A stretch of DNA of 64,000 nt, taken from positions 248,001 through 312,000 of the forward strand of contig NZ_SMRT01000001.1 of the NCBI RefSeq assembly GCF_004354045.1, in the 5' to 3' direction. The notes under the pieces were generated by a model that made no database searches, was not told the origin of the DNA, and saw nothing but the letters and a program-made list of their open reading frames with translations. The DNA is from Paenibacillus piri. Its GTDB lineage: Bacteria > Bacillota > Bacilli > Paenibacillales > NBRC-103111. A program made the position numbers and the translations under genes. This document shows, piece by piece, positions 42,760 through 52,342 of the stretch. How positions within the stretch are numbered: position 1 is the first letter of the stretch; the number at the start of each line of letters is the position of its first letter.

Positions 42760-44307
42760 TCAACGAATTCCCCGGCGCTTTAGTTTGGCAAGCAGATAGA
42801 ACGCGTTCGCGTAGCCGGTAGCGACTTTCAGGAAGGGCAGCCCGGTAATTCCGGAAGCAAGGCTTGCGCCAGCAATACCGCCGTAACCTGACCCTGCTTC
42901 ATCGGACATGCTCGCTTCGCACCAGGCAAGCGCGCGGTCGGCGGAGTCCAGCAGCTGCTTCCGGCCCGTCATGGCGTACAGCTCCAGAAACAGATAGGCG
43001 AAGATCGGAATCGTTTTTTCGCAAATGCCCGAGCCTGCCTTGACTGCCGGGTCAGGAGCGTAATAGCCCAGAAGGTAATTCCAGGAGCCGTCGGCATTTT
43101 GATTCTCGATCATCTTCTCGGACAGAGCCAACGCTTCCGCAACATATTTATCGTCCCCATTGGCGCTGCAGCAGGCCGCCAGCCCTTCGAGCACCCAGGC
43201 ATGGCCTCTCGTGAACAGCCTGTCGTCGACGCCGGAGCCGGGCGTGTAGTTTTGACCGTAGTAGCCGTTATCGAGTCTGAACTGACCGATAAACCGGTCC
43301 ATACAGAAGCGAATGACCGCGTCGTAGGAGCTGCCGCCCGTCAGGCTATCGTACGCTGCAAAGCCTTCGACATTAAAGCCGGTATCCACGAACGCTTTAT
43401 TTTCCCACGCTTTTTCTTCGAAATAGTAATGGGACGGGACGAAAGGCTGCGTATCAATGATATGTTCCACCCAGTCCAGCGCAATCTTCGAAGCGTGCAA
43501 ATAGGTTTCGTCCCTGGTATGCTCGTACAACGGCAGCATCGCCCACTTCACCGTAAACGAGGTGTCGTTCGGCCCCAACAGCCGGTCGAACGACCTCGCC
43601 GTTTTCCCGTAATAACGATGCCGCGAGACGAAGGCGCCGTATACTTCATCGGAAGGATCGGTTATTTGATTGCGGAGAAACGCCTTCCCGATATCCAACG
43701 CCAGCCGTTCGAACGATGCGTTCATGTCCGGGTATACGTTTTCTTGAACCAGCTTCAGCATTGCGGATACGATAGGCGCATCGCTCCACAGCCAGCAGGG
43801 CATCCGATGACAACCGTTCGTATAATCGTAGATGGCATAGCAGGAGCCGTGGAATGGCGATTTGCCGGGACCTTGAATTTGCGCGTTCAGCAAAAACCGG
43901 GCTGCGGCATGGACCGGATCGGCCGAAGGCGGCAGATGCGGGACTTCCGCCGTTTCACTTGCTTCACCGCCGTTTCCTCCGGTTATAAAATCAATGCGTT
44001 TTACATGGATTTGCCCTTTGAAGGCAAGCGTGTTTTCGCCGGACTCGCATTCCGCGATATCGAATCGGACGACAACATCCCGGCCGCTGATTCGCATCGT
44101 TCGATGATTTAAATATTCGTTCAAAGCGATGACGGCGGTTTCGCTGACGACATCCATCGTCAAAGCAACCGTCTCGGTCATCCCGTAGTCTTCCGCCGGA
44201 ATTTTAAAAAACAAATAGTCATATTTCGTATGTTCCAGCACATAATCGTTAGCCAATACGGTATTCGATAGCTGCAGCTTTTCAAACTCGGCAGTTTTCA
44301 TGTTCAT
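42760..44307 (-). CDS. (alpha/alpha)6-barrel glycoside hydrolase, GH88/GH105-like
   Basis: A 515-residue protein with a short beta-rich N-terminal domain and a C-terminal helical barrel. Motifs like SPFHGSCYAIYDYTNGCHR, PCWLWSDAPIV and FTRGHAWVLEGLAA resemble unsaturated glucuronyl/galacturonyl hydrolases, though the catalytic Asp residues are not assigned with certainty. No signal peptide, so it acts on imported saccharides. It closes the minus-strand operon whose first hydrolase (47844-49616) is a diverged relative. Confidence 0.75.
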   Translation of the reverse strand: MNMKTAEFEKLQLSNTVLANDYVLEHTKYDYLFFKIPAEDYGMTETVALTMDVVSETAVIALNEYLNHRTMRISGRDVVVRFDIAECESGENTLAFKGQIHVKRIDFITGGNGGEASETAEVPHLPPSADPVHAAARFLLNAQIQGPGKSPFHGSCYAIYDYTNGCHRMPCWLWSDAPIVSAMLKLVQENVYPDMNASFERLALDIGKAFLRNQITDPSDEVYGAFVSRHRYYGKTARSFDRLLGPNDTSFTVKWAMLPLYEHTRDETYLHASKIALDWVEHIIDTQPFVPSHYYFEEKAWENKAFVDTGFNVEGFAAYDSLTGGSSYDAVIRFCMDRFIGQFRLDNGYYGQNYTPGSGVDDRLFTRGHAWVLEGLAACCSANGDDKYVAEALALSEKMIENQNADGSWNYLLGYYAPDPAVKAGSGICEKTIPIFAYLFLELYAMTGRKQLLDSADRALAWCEASMSDEAGSGYGGIAGASLASGITGLPFLKVATGYANAFYLLAKLKRRGIR

Positions 44308-44315
44308 CTCTCCTG

Positions 44316-45191
44316 TTAACCTTTGATGGCTCCGATCATAACGCCTTTGACAAAATATTTTTGGACAAACGGATATACCGCAAGCAGCGGGGCGACCAGG
44401 ATAATGACCGCAGCGGATTTGATCGATTCCGGCGTCATCGACGTCATATCCTCCGGCTGCAAATTACCCAGCTGCGTCATCAGCTGTTGATTTTGCACCA
44501 TTTGCTGAACCATGACCATCAAATTTGTTTTCGTACTGTCCGAAATGTAGAGCGTAACGCTCATAAACGCATTCCAGAACGTAACGCCGTAAAACAGGGT
44601 GAGGGCGGCCAATACGGGCTTGGCAAGCGGAATCACAATCGTAACAAGCAGTCTTCCTTCGCTGGCGCCGTCTATTTTGGCCGATTCCTCCAATTCTACG
44701 GGAATATTTTCGAAGAACGTTTTCAAGATCAGCATATTATAGACGCTCACCAATGCCGGAAACCAGAGAGCGCCGTACGTATTCAGCAATCCGAGCGATT
44801 TGACGACCAGGTATGTCGGAATCATCCCGCCGGTGAAGATCATCGTAAAGACGACGGCCAGCGTGATGGCCCGACGAAATACGAAATGGTTTTTGGACAG
44901 CGGGTAGGCTGCCATGATAGTAGCCGTCATGCTGAGCAGCACGCCGACGACGGTGATGAGTACGCTGTTGCCAAAGGATCTGATGATGGAAGTGCCGTTG
45001 ATCAGCGAATCATAAGCTTTCCAGTTGAAGCCGACAGGCCAGAACGTCACCTTCCCCGACATAATCCCGCTCGTATCGCTAAGCGATAACGCCAAAGTAT
45101 TGACCAGGGGCAGCAGGCAGCTTAACCCTAATGCCAGCAGTATGATGTAGCTGCACAGATTGAACACTTTGTCTCCCGTTGTATCTTTCAT
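44316..45191 (-). CDS. ABC sugar transporter permease, YtcP type
   Basis: A 291-residue permease with EAA loop LEESAKIDGASEGRL and C-terminus KYFVKGVMIGAIKG. ATG 45191 follows AAAGGAGG on the minus strand; the upstream in-frame extension to 45263 is unsupported. Located between the LplB-type permease and the GH88-like gene. Confidence 0.92.
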   Translation of the reverse strand: MKDTTGDKVFNLCSYIILLALGLSCLLPLVNTLALSLSDTSGIMSGKVTFWPVGFNWKAYDSLINGTSIIRSFGNSVLITVVGVLLSMTATIMAAYPLSKNHFVFRRAITLAVVFTMIFTGGMIPTYLVVKSLGLLNTYGALWFPALVSVYNMLILKTFFENIPVELEESAKIDGASEGRLLVTIVIPLAKPVLAALTLFYGVTFWNAFMSVTLYISDSTKTNLMVMVQQMVQNQQLMTQLGNLQPEDMTSMTPESIKSAAVIILVAPLLAVYPFVQKYFVKGVMIGAIKG

Positions 45192-45204
45192 CGCGATGCC
45201 TCCT

Positions 45205-46113
45205 TTACCACAAGCCTTGGCCGAATTTTCTGGAGATGTAGTTTGCCGAGAGCACGAGGACAAGACCGATTGCCGAATCGAATAAGCCGAGAGCGGTCGT
45301 CATGCTGAATTGCATGCCCTGCAGGCCCATGCGGTATATAAAGGTGCTAATGACTTCGGCGACGCCGGATACGACAGGATTTTGCAGCACGAAGGCCTGA
45401 TCGAAACCGACCTCCATCGCCTTGCCAAGTCCCAAAATTAACATAATGACCATCGTTGGAACAATCGCGGGCAGCGTGACATGCCACATTTTTCTCAGCT
45501 TTCCGGCTCCGTCCAGACTGGCGGCTTCGTATAGCTGCGGATCGATGGACGACAAGGCAGCCAAATAAATAATGGCGCTAAATCCCATTTCCTTCCATAT
45601 GTTCGAGCCTACGAACAAAGCGATCCAGGAGCCTTCCTTGTACAAGAAAGGGTATGGCTCCCCGCCAAATTTTTTAATAAAATCGTTGACGATGCCCGAA
45701 TCCTGAGAAAAAATCGTAACCACCATACCGCCGATAATGACCCACGACAGGAAATGAGGCAAATAAACGATCGTTTGGATCGATTTTTTAAACCAGAGCG
45801 ACCTAACCTCATTCAACAGGATTGCGAGCAATATCGGAAACGGAAACCCGATTACAATATTCAAAATGCTGAGCACAAACGTATTTTTAATAATGATAAC
45901 CATCTGCGGATTGGCGAACAGAGCTCGAAAGTTGTCCAACCCTACCCAAGGACTGCCGGAAATTCCATCCATGAAATTATAGTCTTTAAATGCAATGACA
46001 AGTCCGAGCATAGGAACGTATTTAAATACGATAAAATAGATCGCAATAGGTGAAAATAACAGCAGTAAAAAAGCATTTTTGCGTATTGCGTTCATTGTAC
46101 TCGTGTTGGTCAC
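45205..46113 (-). CDS. ABC sugar transporter permease, LplB type
   Basis: A 302-residue permease with FLLLLFSPIAIYFIVFKYVP as first membrane segment and EAA loop LYEAASLDGAGKLRKM. GTG at 46113 is preceded by AGGTGGGG; an in-frame ATG lies six codons later. Follows the binding-protein gene. Confidence 0.9.
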   Translation of the reverse strand: MTNTSTMNAIRKNAFLLLLFSPIAIYFIVFKYVPMLGLVIAFKDYNFMDGISGSPWVGLDNFRALFANPQMVIIIKNTFVLSILNIVIGFPFPILLAILLNEVRSLWFKKSIQTIVYLPHFLSWVIIGGMVVTIFSQDSGIVNDFIKKFGGEPYPFLYKEGSWIALFVGSNIWKEMGFSAIIYLAALSSIDPQLYEAASLDGAGKLRKMWHVTLPAIVPTMVIMLILGLGKAMEVGFDQAFVLQNPVVSGVAEVISTFIYRMGLQGMQFSMTTALGLFDSAIGLVLVLSANYISRKFGQGLW

Positions 46114-46144
46114 ACCGCTTCACCCCACCTGACTTTACATCCAA

Positions 46145-46161
46145 GGGGGCTTGTCGCCCCC
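46145..46161 (-). terminator. hairpin between binding protein and permease genes
   Basis: GGGGGC-TTGTC-GCCCCCC without a T-run. Probably lowers downstream expression or protects the binding-protein message. Confidence 0.45.
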
Positions 46162-46168
46162 CGATTCA

Positions 46169-47821
46169 TTATTTCTGGACCAAGTCGTAAATTTCTTTTT
46201 TCGTCATCAATTTGTCTTTGTTCTCTTTGTACCATTGACCGAACCATTCTTCCAGCTTCGTGCCGCCCGTTTTTTCCCAGACGTTTTTCGCATCCTTAAT
46301 CGCTTGGTCGACGGTATAGGAATTGCCGCTTACAATCGCTTTCACCATCATATCGTTAATTTGCTTTTCCAGATTCGTTGCTATAATTTGCAAATCCTTC
46401 GGATAGGAAGGGTAGTAGGACGGGTGCATAAATTCGGGAAACGGTCTTTCCGTTGTCAAATAAGCGGCATTGGCCTGATCGACGATCGCTTTAAAGCTTT
46501 TATTGACAGGATTGCCCGTATCCAATTGGCTTGAAAATAAGCCGCATTTACCTTCCAGATAGAAGTGGGAAAGCATCTGAAAATCGGTTGTCCAGGAAAC
46601 TTCCTTCTTCCACTTGTCTTCATTGATCGTCTGCGGACAGCCATTCGGCGACATTTTATAGTGCACGTTTTCTTCGCCGTACTTCAATGCTTTCATGGTG
46701 GCATCCTCGGACATGAAATCCACATATTTAATTATGGATTCCGGGTCCTTGGCGTTTGCGGTGATCATGCCGTTGTAGGTGATCGGCGGAGCCGGCACCG
46801 GACTGAATTGCCCGAACGGGCTCTTGGGCAGCGGGATCGCCATCACTTCGGCGTCAGGGTTGTTTTTCATCAGCTCGGTAAACGCGTCCAAACCATATTT
46901 TTCCGCAGCGTTGTTGAGGCCCCAGATGCCTAATTTTCCGTTAATCCAATCTTGACGGCTTTTCTCCCCGTTTTTGTCGGCCAGGAAATCTTTATCGACC
47001 ACACCGCCTTCGTATAAATCTTTTTTAAATTGAGTCGCCGCCTTCAAGCGGTCCCAATCCCGGATCAGCGCGCCGTTTTCGACAACCCACGTTACATTTT
47101 GGAACATCTGGTTCACAATTTTGTCGTTGCCCGGCTGAGGCGCGGTCGGGCTTAACGACATTCCGCGCGAATCTTTCTTGCCGTTTCCGTCCGGATCGTT
47201 CTCGGCGAACGCTTTCGCGACCTGGTACAGCTCTTCGGTCGTTTTGGGCACCTGAAGGTTTAGTTTCTTCAGCCAATCGGCCCGAATCAACAAACCTTCG
47301 TTGACCCGGACGCCGCCCATCCGGCCAAATTCGTACAGCTTGCCGTCCGCTTTTACCCCGAACGATTTGATTTGCGGATACTTTTGAATGAGCGCTTTGT
47401 AGGTCGTGCTGTATTTGTCGATCAAGTCGTCCAGAGGAACGACCTGCTTTTGGGCGATCAGTTGGTTTCGGAAAGAAACGTCGAATTCCTGAATATAGTT
47501 GGGAACATCGCCTGAAGCAAACAGCGCATTAAATTTGGACACCGACTCGAAGCGCGGGATCGTGACGAAATTGACGTTGACCGGTCCGTTTTTGTTCACC
47601 CACTCGGTCCAGCTGTTTTTCTCCGGAGTTCCGGCGTCCGGCGGCGTAATTCCGCGATCGTACAACGATACGGAGATCGTCCCATTCTTCTTGGCGTCGG
47701 TCGCAGCTCCTGTTCCGGCTTTGCCGTTTTTAGACGATGCTCCACATGCCGACAGGACGAGCAGGGCTGCGGCAATAGCTGCAGCGGTCGCGGTACGGCG
47801 CTTGAAACGTTTCTTGTTCAT
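46169..47821 (-). CDS. extracellular sugar-binding lipoprotein, LplA type
   Basis: A 550-residue lipoprotein with signal peptide ending LVLSAC (lipobox SAC; lipidated Cys26) and an LplA-like mature part (VSLYDRGITPPDAG, ENDPDGNGKKDSRGMS). AGGGGGAG precedes the ATG on the minus strand. It serves the two permeases encoded just downstream. Oligosaccharide ligand is suggested by the two barrel hydrolases in the same operon. Confidence 0.93.
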   Translation of the reverse strand: MNKKRFKRRTATAAAIAAALLVLSACGASSKNGKAGTGAATDAKKNGTISVSLYDRGITPPDAGTPEKNSWTEWVNKNGPVNVNFVTIPRFESVSKFNALFASGDVPNYIQEFDVSFRNQLIAQKQVVPLDDLIDKYSTTYKALIQKYPQIKSFGVKADGKLYEFGRMGGVRVNEGLLIRADWLKKLNLQVPKTTEELYQVAKAFAENDPDGNGKKDSRGMSLSPTAPQPGNDKIVNQMFQNVTWVVENGALIRDWDRLKAATQFKKDLYEGGVVDKDFLADKNGEKSRQDWINGKLGIWGLNNAAEKYGLDAFTELMKNNPDAEVMAIPLPKSPFGQFSPVPAPPITYNGMITANAKDPESIIKYVDFMSEDATMKALKYGEENVHYKMSPNGCPQTINEDKWKKEVSWTTDFQMLSHFYLEGKCGLFSSQLDTGNPVNKSFKAIVDQANAAYLTTERPFPEFMHPSYYPSYPKDLQIIATNLEKQINDMMVKAIVSGNSYTVDQAIKDAKNVWEKTGGTKLEEWFGQWYKENKDKLMTKKEIYDLVQK

Positions 47822-47843
47822 TGAAAACTCCCCCTGGATCGTA

Positions 47844-49616
47844 TTAATGTTCGCGCAGCTTCAATTCTTCCAAAATGGCCAATCCGAAAAATCCTGACGT
47901 ATACACATTGGACAGCCGATACCATTGACGATAAACGACCCCGGATTGCACCGTGCAGCCGATAATGCCGCCCAAGCCTTCCCGGTCGCCGCCTTCGTAA
48001 ACATTGGTTAAGCACCACTGCAGCGCTTTTCTCGCCGCCTCCAGGTGACGCTTGTCGTTCGTAAAGCGGAACAAGCGGTACAGGAGCAGGCTCCATAACG
48101 AGGTCGCTTTCTCGCCGGCTCCCGCAGCCTCCAGAGACTGATTGCAATAATGCGCCCAGCATCCGGATTCATGCTGCATGCCGATGACGGCCTCGGCCAT
48201 TTTGATCGCTTTCTCCAGGTATTTGCCGGAAGGGGAAAGCCGATGCGCCGCGATCAGGCCTTCCATTCCCCAGCCCAGTCCGCGCGTCATATATTCGCAT
48301 GTTAACCGCATGCGTTCGTTGCGGAGCCAGGACCGGTCCCATAAGCCGTCAGGACGCTCCAGCTTATCCAATACTTTATCGATCCAATTTTCGCCGATTT
48401 TTTTGTACCGCTCGTCTCCGGTTACGCGGTAAAGCTCGGATAAGCCTTCCGTGCAAAACCCGATCTCGTCGATCGACCAGTTCGTCCATCCTTTGGGCTC
48501 CTCCAAGTAATCCATCGGAGCGATCTCGAATTCCGAAATGAGCGCTTCGGTCGACAAAGCCAATTGTGCGGCGCCATTCAGGAAATCGCGATTGCCGGTC
48601 GCTTCGAAAAGCGGAATCCACGCCCAGCCGGATAAAAAATTCGCATCGGCCGCCGAATGGCATTCGACGACGCCATACTCGAGTTGGCTGCCATATTTCC
48701 AGCGCGATGTCGTAATGCCATGGGCCGGATGCGCAAGATGCTGTTTCCGGAACAGCAGGCTCGTTTGGCCGATCTGCTCGGCGGTTTGCAGCAGCCCTTG
48801 ACCGGCAAATGCCGCAAGCTTGTCGCTTTCGACGAGCAGCTTAACGGCGGGACCCCAGCTCCAGATCCAATTCGGGGACCGGTACGTTCTCGCGTCGTGG
48901 TCATAAAACAAATACAATCCTTCGTAAAACGGGCTTCGCGGATTGCGGTTCTGGCTGTTTCGGATATACGTTAAGGCCAGATCCAGTTTGCTTAACAATA
49001 ATTCGCTGTTCCACGCGTCGCCTTCGATGAGGGAAACCGCTGCCGCCTGCTGCAGCTTGGGACCTTCATACGCGGCCCGGGCGAGCAATTGAGTTCCGTC
49101 GGAAGACGTTCCGTAAACTTCCACGGTGCCATTCCAATCCTCGGAGAGCAGCCAGTACGTATGCCGGAAACCGATTCGCTCATTCACTCTGAACGTCTGC
49201 TTCACAATGAACCGCTCGACTTCAGACTGGCCGCTCACCCATAAACTGTTTTCCCAATGCTCGAGCACGCTCGCGTCGATCTCAATTTCGCGGCTCAGCG
49301 GCTCTTTCCTCTTATTGAAGGCGCCGTTCATCACATATTCGCCTTCGGTGTCGGCACGGAACGTGACGACAGCCGCCATGGCCGGCTCCAACTCCAAGTC
49401 GATAACAGGGAACAATACTTCACCCGCTGTCTTGGGCTGCGCCAGCAGTTGTTCCCGCTCCGGATGGCGGTGCGAAATATCGCTTAATTTGCTAACCGGG
49501 TTGTTCCGATCGCTGTAAATGCGTACTTCGATTTCTTGCACGCCGGCAGGTATCTCTAGCGATATTTCCAATTGGGTTCCCCTTTTGTGCAGATTCATTC
49601 GGGATGTCTGACTCAT
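47844..49616 (-). CDS. (alpha/alpha)6-barrel hydrolase-like protein
   Basis: A 590-residue protein: an N-terminal beta-sandwich (~200 residues) and a helical barrel of glycosidase type (SPFYEGLYLFYDHDARTYR, PNWIWSWGPAVKLLVES, MTRGLGWGMEGLIAA). The same landmarks occur in the GH88-like protein at 42760-44307, so the two are paralogues despite low overall identity. No signal peptide. AAGGAGG lies 10 nt before the ATG. First structural gene after the regulator. Confidence 0.7.
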   Translation of the reverse strand: MSQTSRMNLHKRGTQLEISLEIPAGVQEIEVRIYSDRNNPVSKLSDISHRHPEREQLLAQPKTAGEVLFPVIDLELEPAMAAVVTFRADTEGEYVMNGAFNKRKEPLSREIEIDASVLEHWENSLWVSGQSEVERFIVKQTFRVNERIGFRHTYWLLSEDWNGTVEVYGTSSDGTQLLARAAYEGPKLQQAAAVSLIEGDAWNSELLLSKLDLALTYIRNSQNRNPRSPFYEGLYLFYDHDARTYRSPNWIWSWGPAVKLLVESDKLAAFAGQGLLQTAEQIGQTSLLFRKQHLAHPAHGITTSRWKYGSQLEYGVVECHSAADANFLSGWAWIPLFEATGNRDFLNGAAQLALSTEALISEFEIAPMDYLEEPKGWTNWSIDEIGFCTEGLSELYRVTGDERYKKIGENWIDKVLDKLERPDGLWDRSWLRNERMRLTCEYMTRGLGWGMEGLIAAHRLSPSGKYLEKAIKMAEAVIGMQHESGCWAHYCNQSLEAAGAGEKATSLWSLLLYRLFRFTNDKRHLEAARKALQWCLTNVYEGGDREGLGGIIGCTVQSGVVYRQWYRLSNVYTSGFFGLAILEELKLREH

Positions 49617-49738
49617 GCTCTTGTTTCCTCCTTCGGATGCTTTGCCTTTCGTACAAGGAAACTATAATCAAGAAGCGGGACATCGTAAATAAACAAGAAT
49701 CCGCCGCAGACACGGAATTCCGCCGCATTTACGCAAAC

Positions 49739-49776
49739 AAAAAAGACGCCGCATAACCTGCAGGTCAGGCGGTGTC
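49739..49776 (-). terminator. terminator of the regulator gene
   Basis: On the minus strand GACACCGCC..GCGGCGTC forms the stem and TTTTTTG follows, directly after the regulator's stop codon. Confidence 0.8.
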
Positions 49777-49789
49777 CGATGCACATTTC

Positions 49790-52105
49790 TCAGCTATCCT
49801 CATTTTTCGTCCTGCCGGAATCGGCGTATTCGTTGCGATAATCGCCAGGCGTTTGACCCGCTATTTTTTTAAACACCCGAATAAACGAAAAGGAATGCGC
49901 ATATCCTACTTTTTCCGCAATTTCCTGAACGGTGCCGTTCGGCTGCTGAAGAAGCCGCTTCGCATGCTCTACCCGAACCTTCGCCAAATAGTCTACAAAC
50001 TTCTCGCCGAGCTCCTCTTTGAACAGCTGGCTGACATACTTCGGGGCAATGCCGAATTTCTCGCCCAAGTAATCCAGGGATAGGTCGGACTGATGGAAGT
50101 GTTGATCGATGTAACCTTTCACTTCTTCCATCTGCTGGTAGCTGTTTCGCGTTGTCCGCAATGTTTGCAGCTCGTCGAATATATGACTTAAGTACATTTC
50201 CAATTTATTGCATATATTTTTCAGCGATTCGTCCGTTTCCATAAGACGATGCAGCTCGGGAAGATGCGCATCAACCCATCTTTCCGCTTGACCGGCCGGG
50301 AGCTTCCTCATTTCTTTATCCAAATGGAATATTAAATAATTCATCAGATGCTGAAAATCCGAATCCGAGATGAACTGCTGCTGTACAGTTTGAAAAAACT
50401 GCTGAAGCTGCGCCTTCCATCCGTTCTGTCCCAGCCGGTATTGCTGGGCAATCTGACTGATCAATTGGAAGTGATCGTACGCTTCACCCTGCGAGCGGCC
50501 TCTAATTTTCAAATATTCGATAATTTGCCCGTCCCCGAGCGTTAATTTGTAATCGAGCGCTTCCATCGCGTGTTCATACGATTCGCTCAAGTCCATGATG
50601 TCGGACATCGGTGATCCGAGGCCGATTGAAACGGTCAGCCCCAAATATTCATGAATCCAGCCTGCAAGATCCTCATAAAAATGAAAGATGCGCTTGTAAT
50701 ATTCGTTCGGGTCGCTCTCGCCGTAATGAATGGTCGATATATGGGAGTCCGACCGCCATTCCGACCAACTTGTCAATTGATGCTTGTCGGACATTTCCTT
50801 CACGGCGCTGAACATCGCAAACCGGAGCAAGTTTTGATCTCTGACCGAGTACTGCTTGACAAAGCCCGAATATTTATCAATCTCGATAACGCCTACCGTC
50901 AGCTTGGTGAATTCATAAGGCAGACCAAGCTCTATCATTCGGCCGCGCCATTGTTCCATCGTCATCGGCTGCTGCCATTCGAATAGTTCCCTTAAAAAGG
51001 ACTGTCGCCGATAGGCCAGGTTCTCAACATCCTTCTTCGAATATTGATGCAATTCATCAATCATGGCTTCCACAGCGGAAGAAATAAATTGAAATTCGTT
51101 TTTTGATTTTTTATTCAATGAAAAACTGCCGTTCGTTTGCAGTACCGCCTGGATTTGTTCGGTAATGGATTCCACAGGGCGGGAATTTCTTTTGCTGACG
51201 TACAGAATCCACAGCACACCCAATATGATCAGAAAAGCGCCAATCAATACGGAAACAACGGAAATCGAGTTGACAAAGCTGAAAAAAGTATCGCTTTTCA
51301 ATGTGCTCTCCATCGTCCATCCGGAGTAATCGGACCGTACCGTGTCAATATGGGCATAGCCTTTAACGGTATCGGGAATTCCGCCCTTGATCAGGTTTCC
51401 TTCTTTATCCAGCAATTGCATATAACTGATATTCGAGCTGCTTAAGCCGGAAATGAGCTTCCCCAGCGTTTCGATACTGACATTAACGACGACCAGCCCC
51501 AGGCTTCCGGAAACGAGCGGGGTACGGAATACAAGGGAAACGACCTGCTTCGGTGTACCGTTTGGAAACTCCTTGTACTCCCTTTTGGCCGACCAGTCTA
51601 TCGTTTCCGTAAATTGCGGCGGATTGTTCAGATGGCGGTAAATGTACTCCCTGTCTCCGAACTGGTCCAGCTCCATGATCCCGTTCGGGCTCAGAACGGT
51701 TTTATCCATGGATCGCACAATGTAGATGGAATCGATCAGATTGTTGCCCGACATAATGTCGTTGATTAACCGGGACGGTTCATAGACGGTATAGTAAGTG
51801 CTGTTATTGCTCACATTGTAAAAAAAGTAATTGAATTTTTCATTTCGCGACAGCTCCTTGTACATACTCTGATCGATCGTTTTGAGCGAATTGTCGATGA
51901 CCTGGATCGCATATTGCGTAAACAACGAGTTTGCCGTGACCGCCGCTCGCTCGGTAAATTTGCCTATCGAATAGAACGATATGAAAATAAGCGACAAAGT
52001 GATTAGAAAAAACACCGGCAAATACGATAGCAGCAAATGATGATACCAACGTTTGTTCAAGTCCTTTGCAGCTCCCTGTAGATAGGATAGTCCAACCTTT
52101 TTCAT
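49790..52105 (-). CDS. transmembrane AraC-family regulator with Cache-like sensor
   Basis: A ~771-residue one-component regulator: first membrane span HLLLSYLPVFFLITLSLIFI near residue 23, a ~240-residue extracellular sensor (FTQYAIQVIDNSLKTIDQS...), a second span (VVSVLIGAFLIILGVLWILY), a HAMP-like linker, a GGDEF-like remnant region, and a C-terminal AraC domain (DLSLDYLGEKFGIAPKYVSQLF; VQEIAEKVGYAHSFSFIRVF). Start uncertain: ATG 52105 has no clear ribosome site, and TTG 52060 with AGGGAG upstream is an alternative. It should sense an extracellular sugar and activate the minus-strand operon downstream. Confidence 0.88.
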   Translation of the reverse strand: MKKVGLSYLQGAAKDLNKRWYHHLLLSYLPVFFLITLSLIFISFYSIGKFTERAAVTANSLFTQYAIQVIDNSLKTIDQSMYKELSRNEKFNYFFYNVSNNSTYYTVYEPSRLINDIMSGNNLIDSIYIVRSMDKTVLSPNGIMELDQFGDREYIYRHLNNPPQFTETIDWSAKREYKEFPNGTPKQVVSLVFRTPLVSGSLGLVVVNVSIETLGKLISGLSSSNISYMQLLDKEGNLIKGGIPDTVKGYAHIDTVRSDYSGWTMESTLKSDTFFSFVNSISVVSVLIGAFLIILGVLWILYVSKRNSRPVESITEQIQAVLQTNGSFSLNKKSKNEFQFISSAVEAMIDELHQYSKKDVENLAYRRQSFLRELFEWQQPMTMEQWRGRMIELGLPYEFTKLTVGVIEIDKYSGFVKQYSVRDQNLLRFAMFSAVKEMSDKHQLTSWSEWRSDSHISTIHYGESDPNEYYKRIFHFYEDLAGWIHEYLGLTVSIGLGSPMSDIMDLSESYEHAMEALDYKLTLGDGQIIEYLKIRGRSQGEAYDHFQLISQIAQQYRLGQNGWKAQLQQFFQTVQQQFISDSDFQHLMNYLIFHLDKEMRKLPAGQAERWVDAHLPELHRLMETDESLKNICNKLEMYLSHIFDELQTLRTTRNSYQQMEEVKGYIDQHFHQSDLSLDYLGEKFGIAPKYVSQLFKEELGEKFVDYLAKVRVEHAKRLLQQPNGTVQEIAEKVGYAHSFSFIRVFKKIAGQTPGDYRNEYADSGRTKNEDS

Positions 52106-52219
52106 GATGGCGCAAGATCTTCTATTTTGCAACATAAAAATGAGGAAGGGTATAGAACATGGTTTTGTGAATTGTGATACAATTTGGAACACAAAAAACG
52201 ACATTTTTAAAAAAAGTGA

Positions 52220-52278
52220 TTGACAAGATACATAACGTATCTTAATATAGGTCTATGAACATTGATACACATTGTATC
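52220..52278 (+). promoter_or_regulatory. exopolysaccharide promoter with two GATAC-N5-GTATC operators
   Basis: TTGACA (52220-52225), a 17-bp spacer and TAATAT (52243-52248) form a near-consensus promoter. The spacer is filled by GATACATAACGTATC (52227-52241). A second site GATACACATTGTATC lies at 52264-52278 and a half-site TTGTATC at 52293-52299. The same palindrome occurs upstream of the XRE and peptide genes at 35.6-37.1 kb. Confidence 0.85.
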
Positions 52279-52342
52279 ACAGTAATAACAAATTGTATCG
52301 CGAGCACTGGGCGGGAACAGCAAATTTTTAAACGGGGGGTTA

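Noticed and set aside
43099..44112. 337-residue plus-strand open frame
   Set aside because: Shadow of the GH88-like gene on the minus strand.
44361..45089. 242-residue plus-strand open frame
   Set aside because: Shadow of the permease gene; composition rich in Asp/Arg/His/Gln without any motif.
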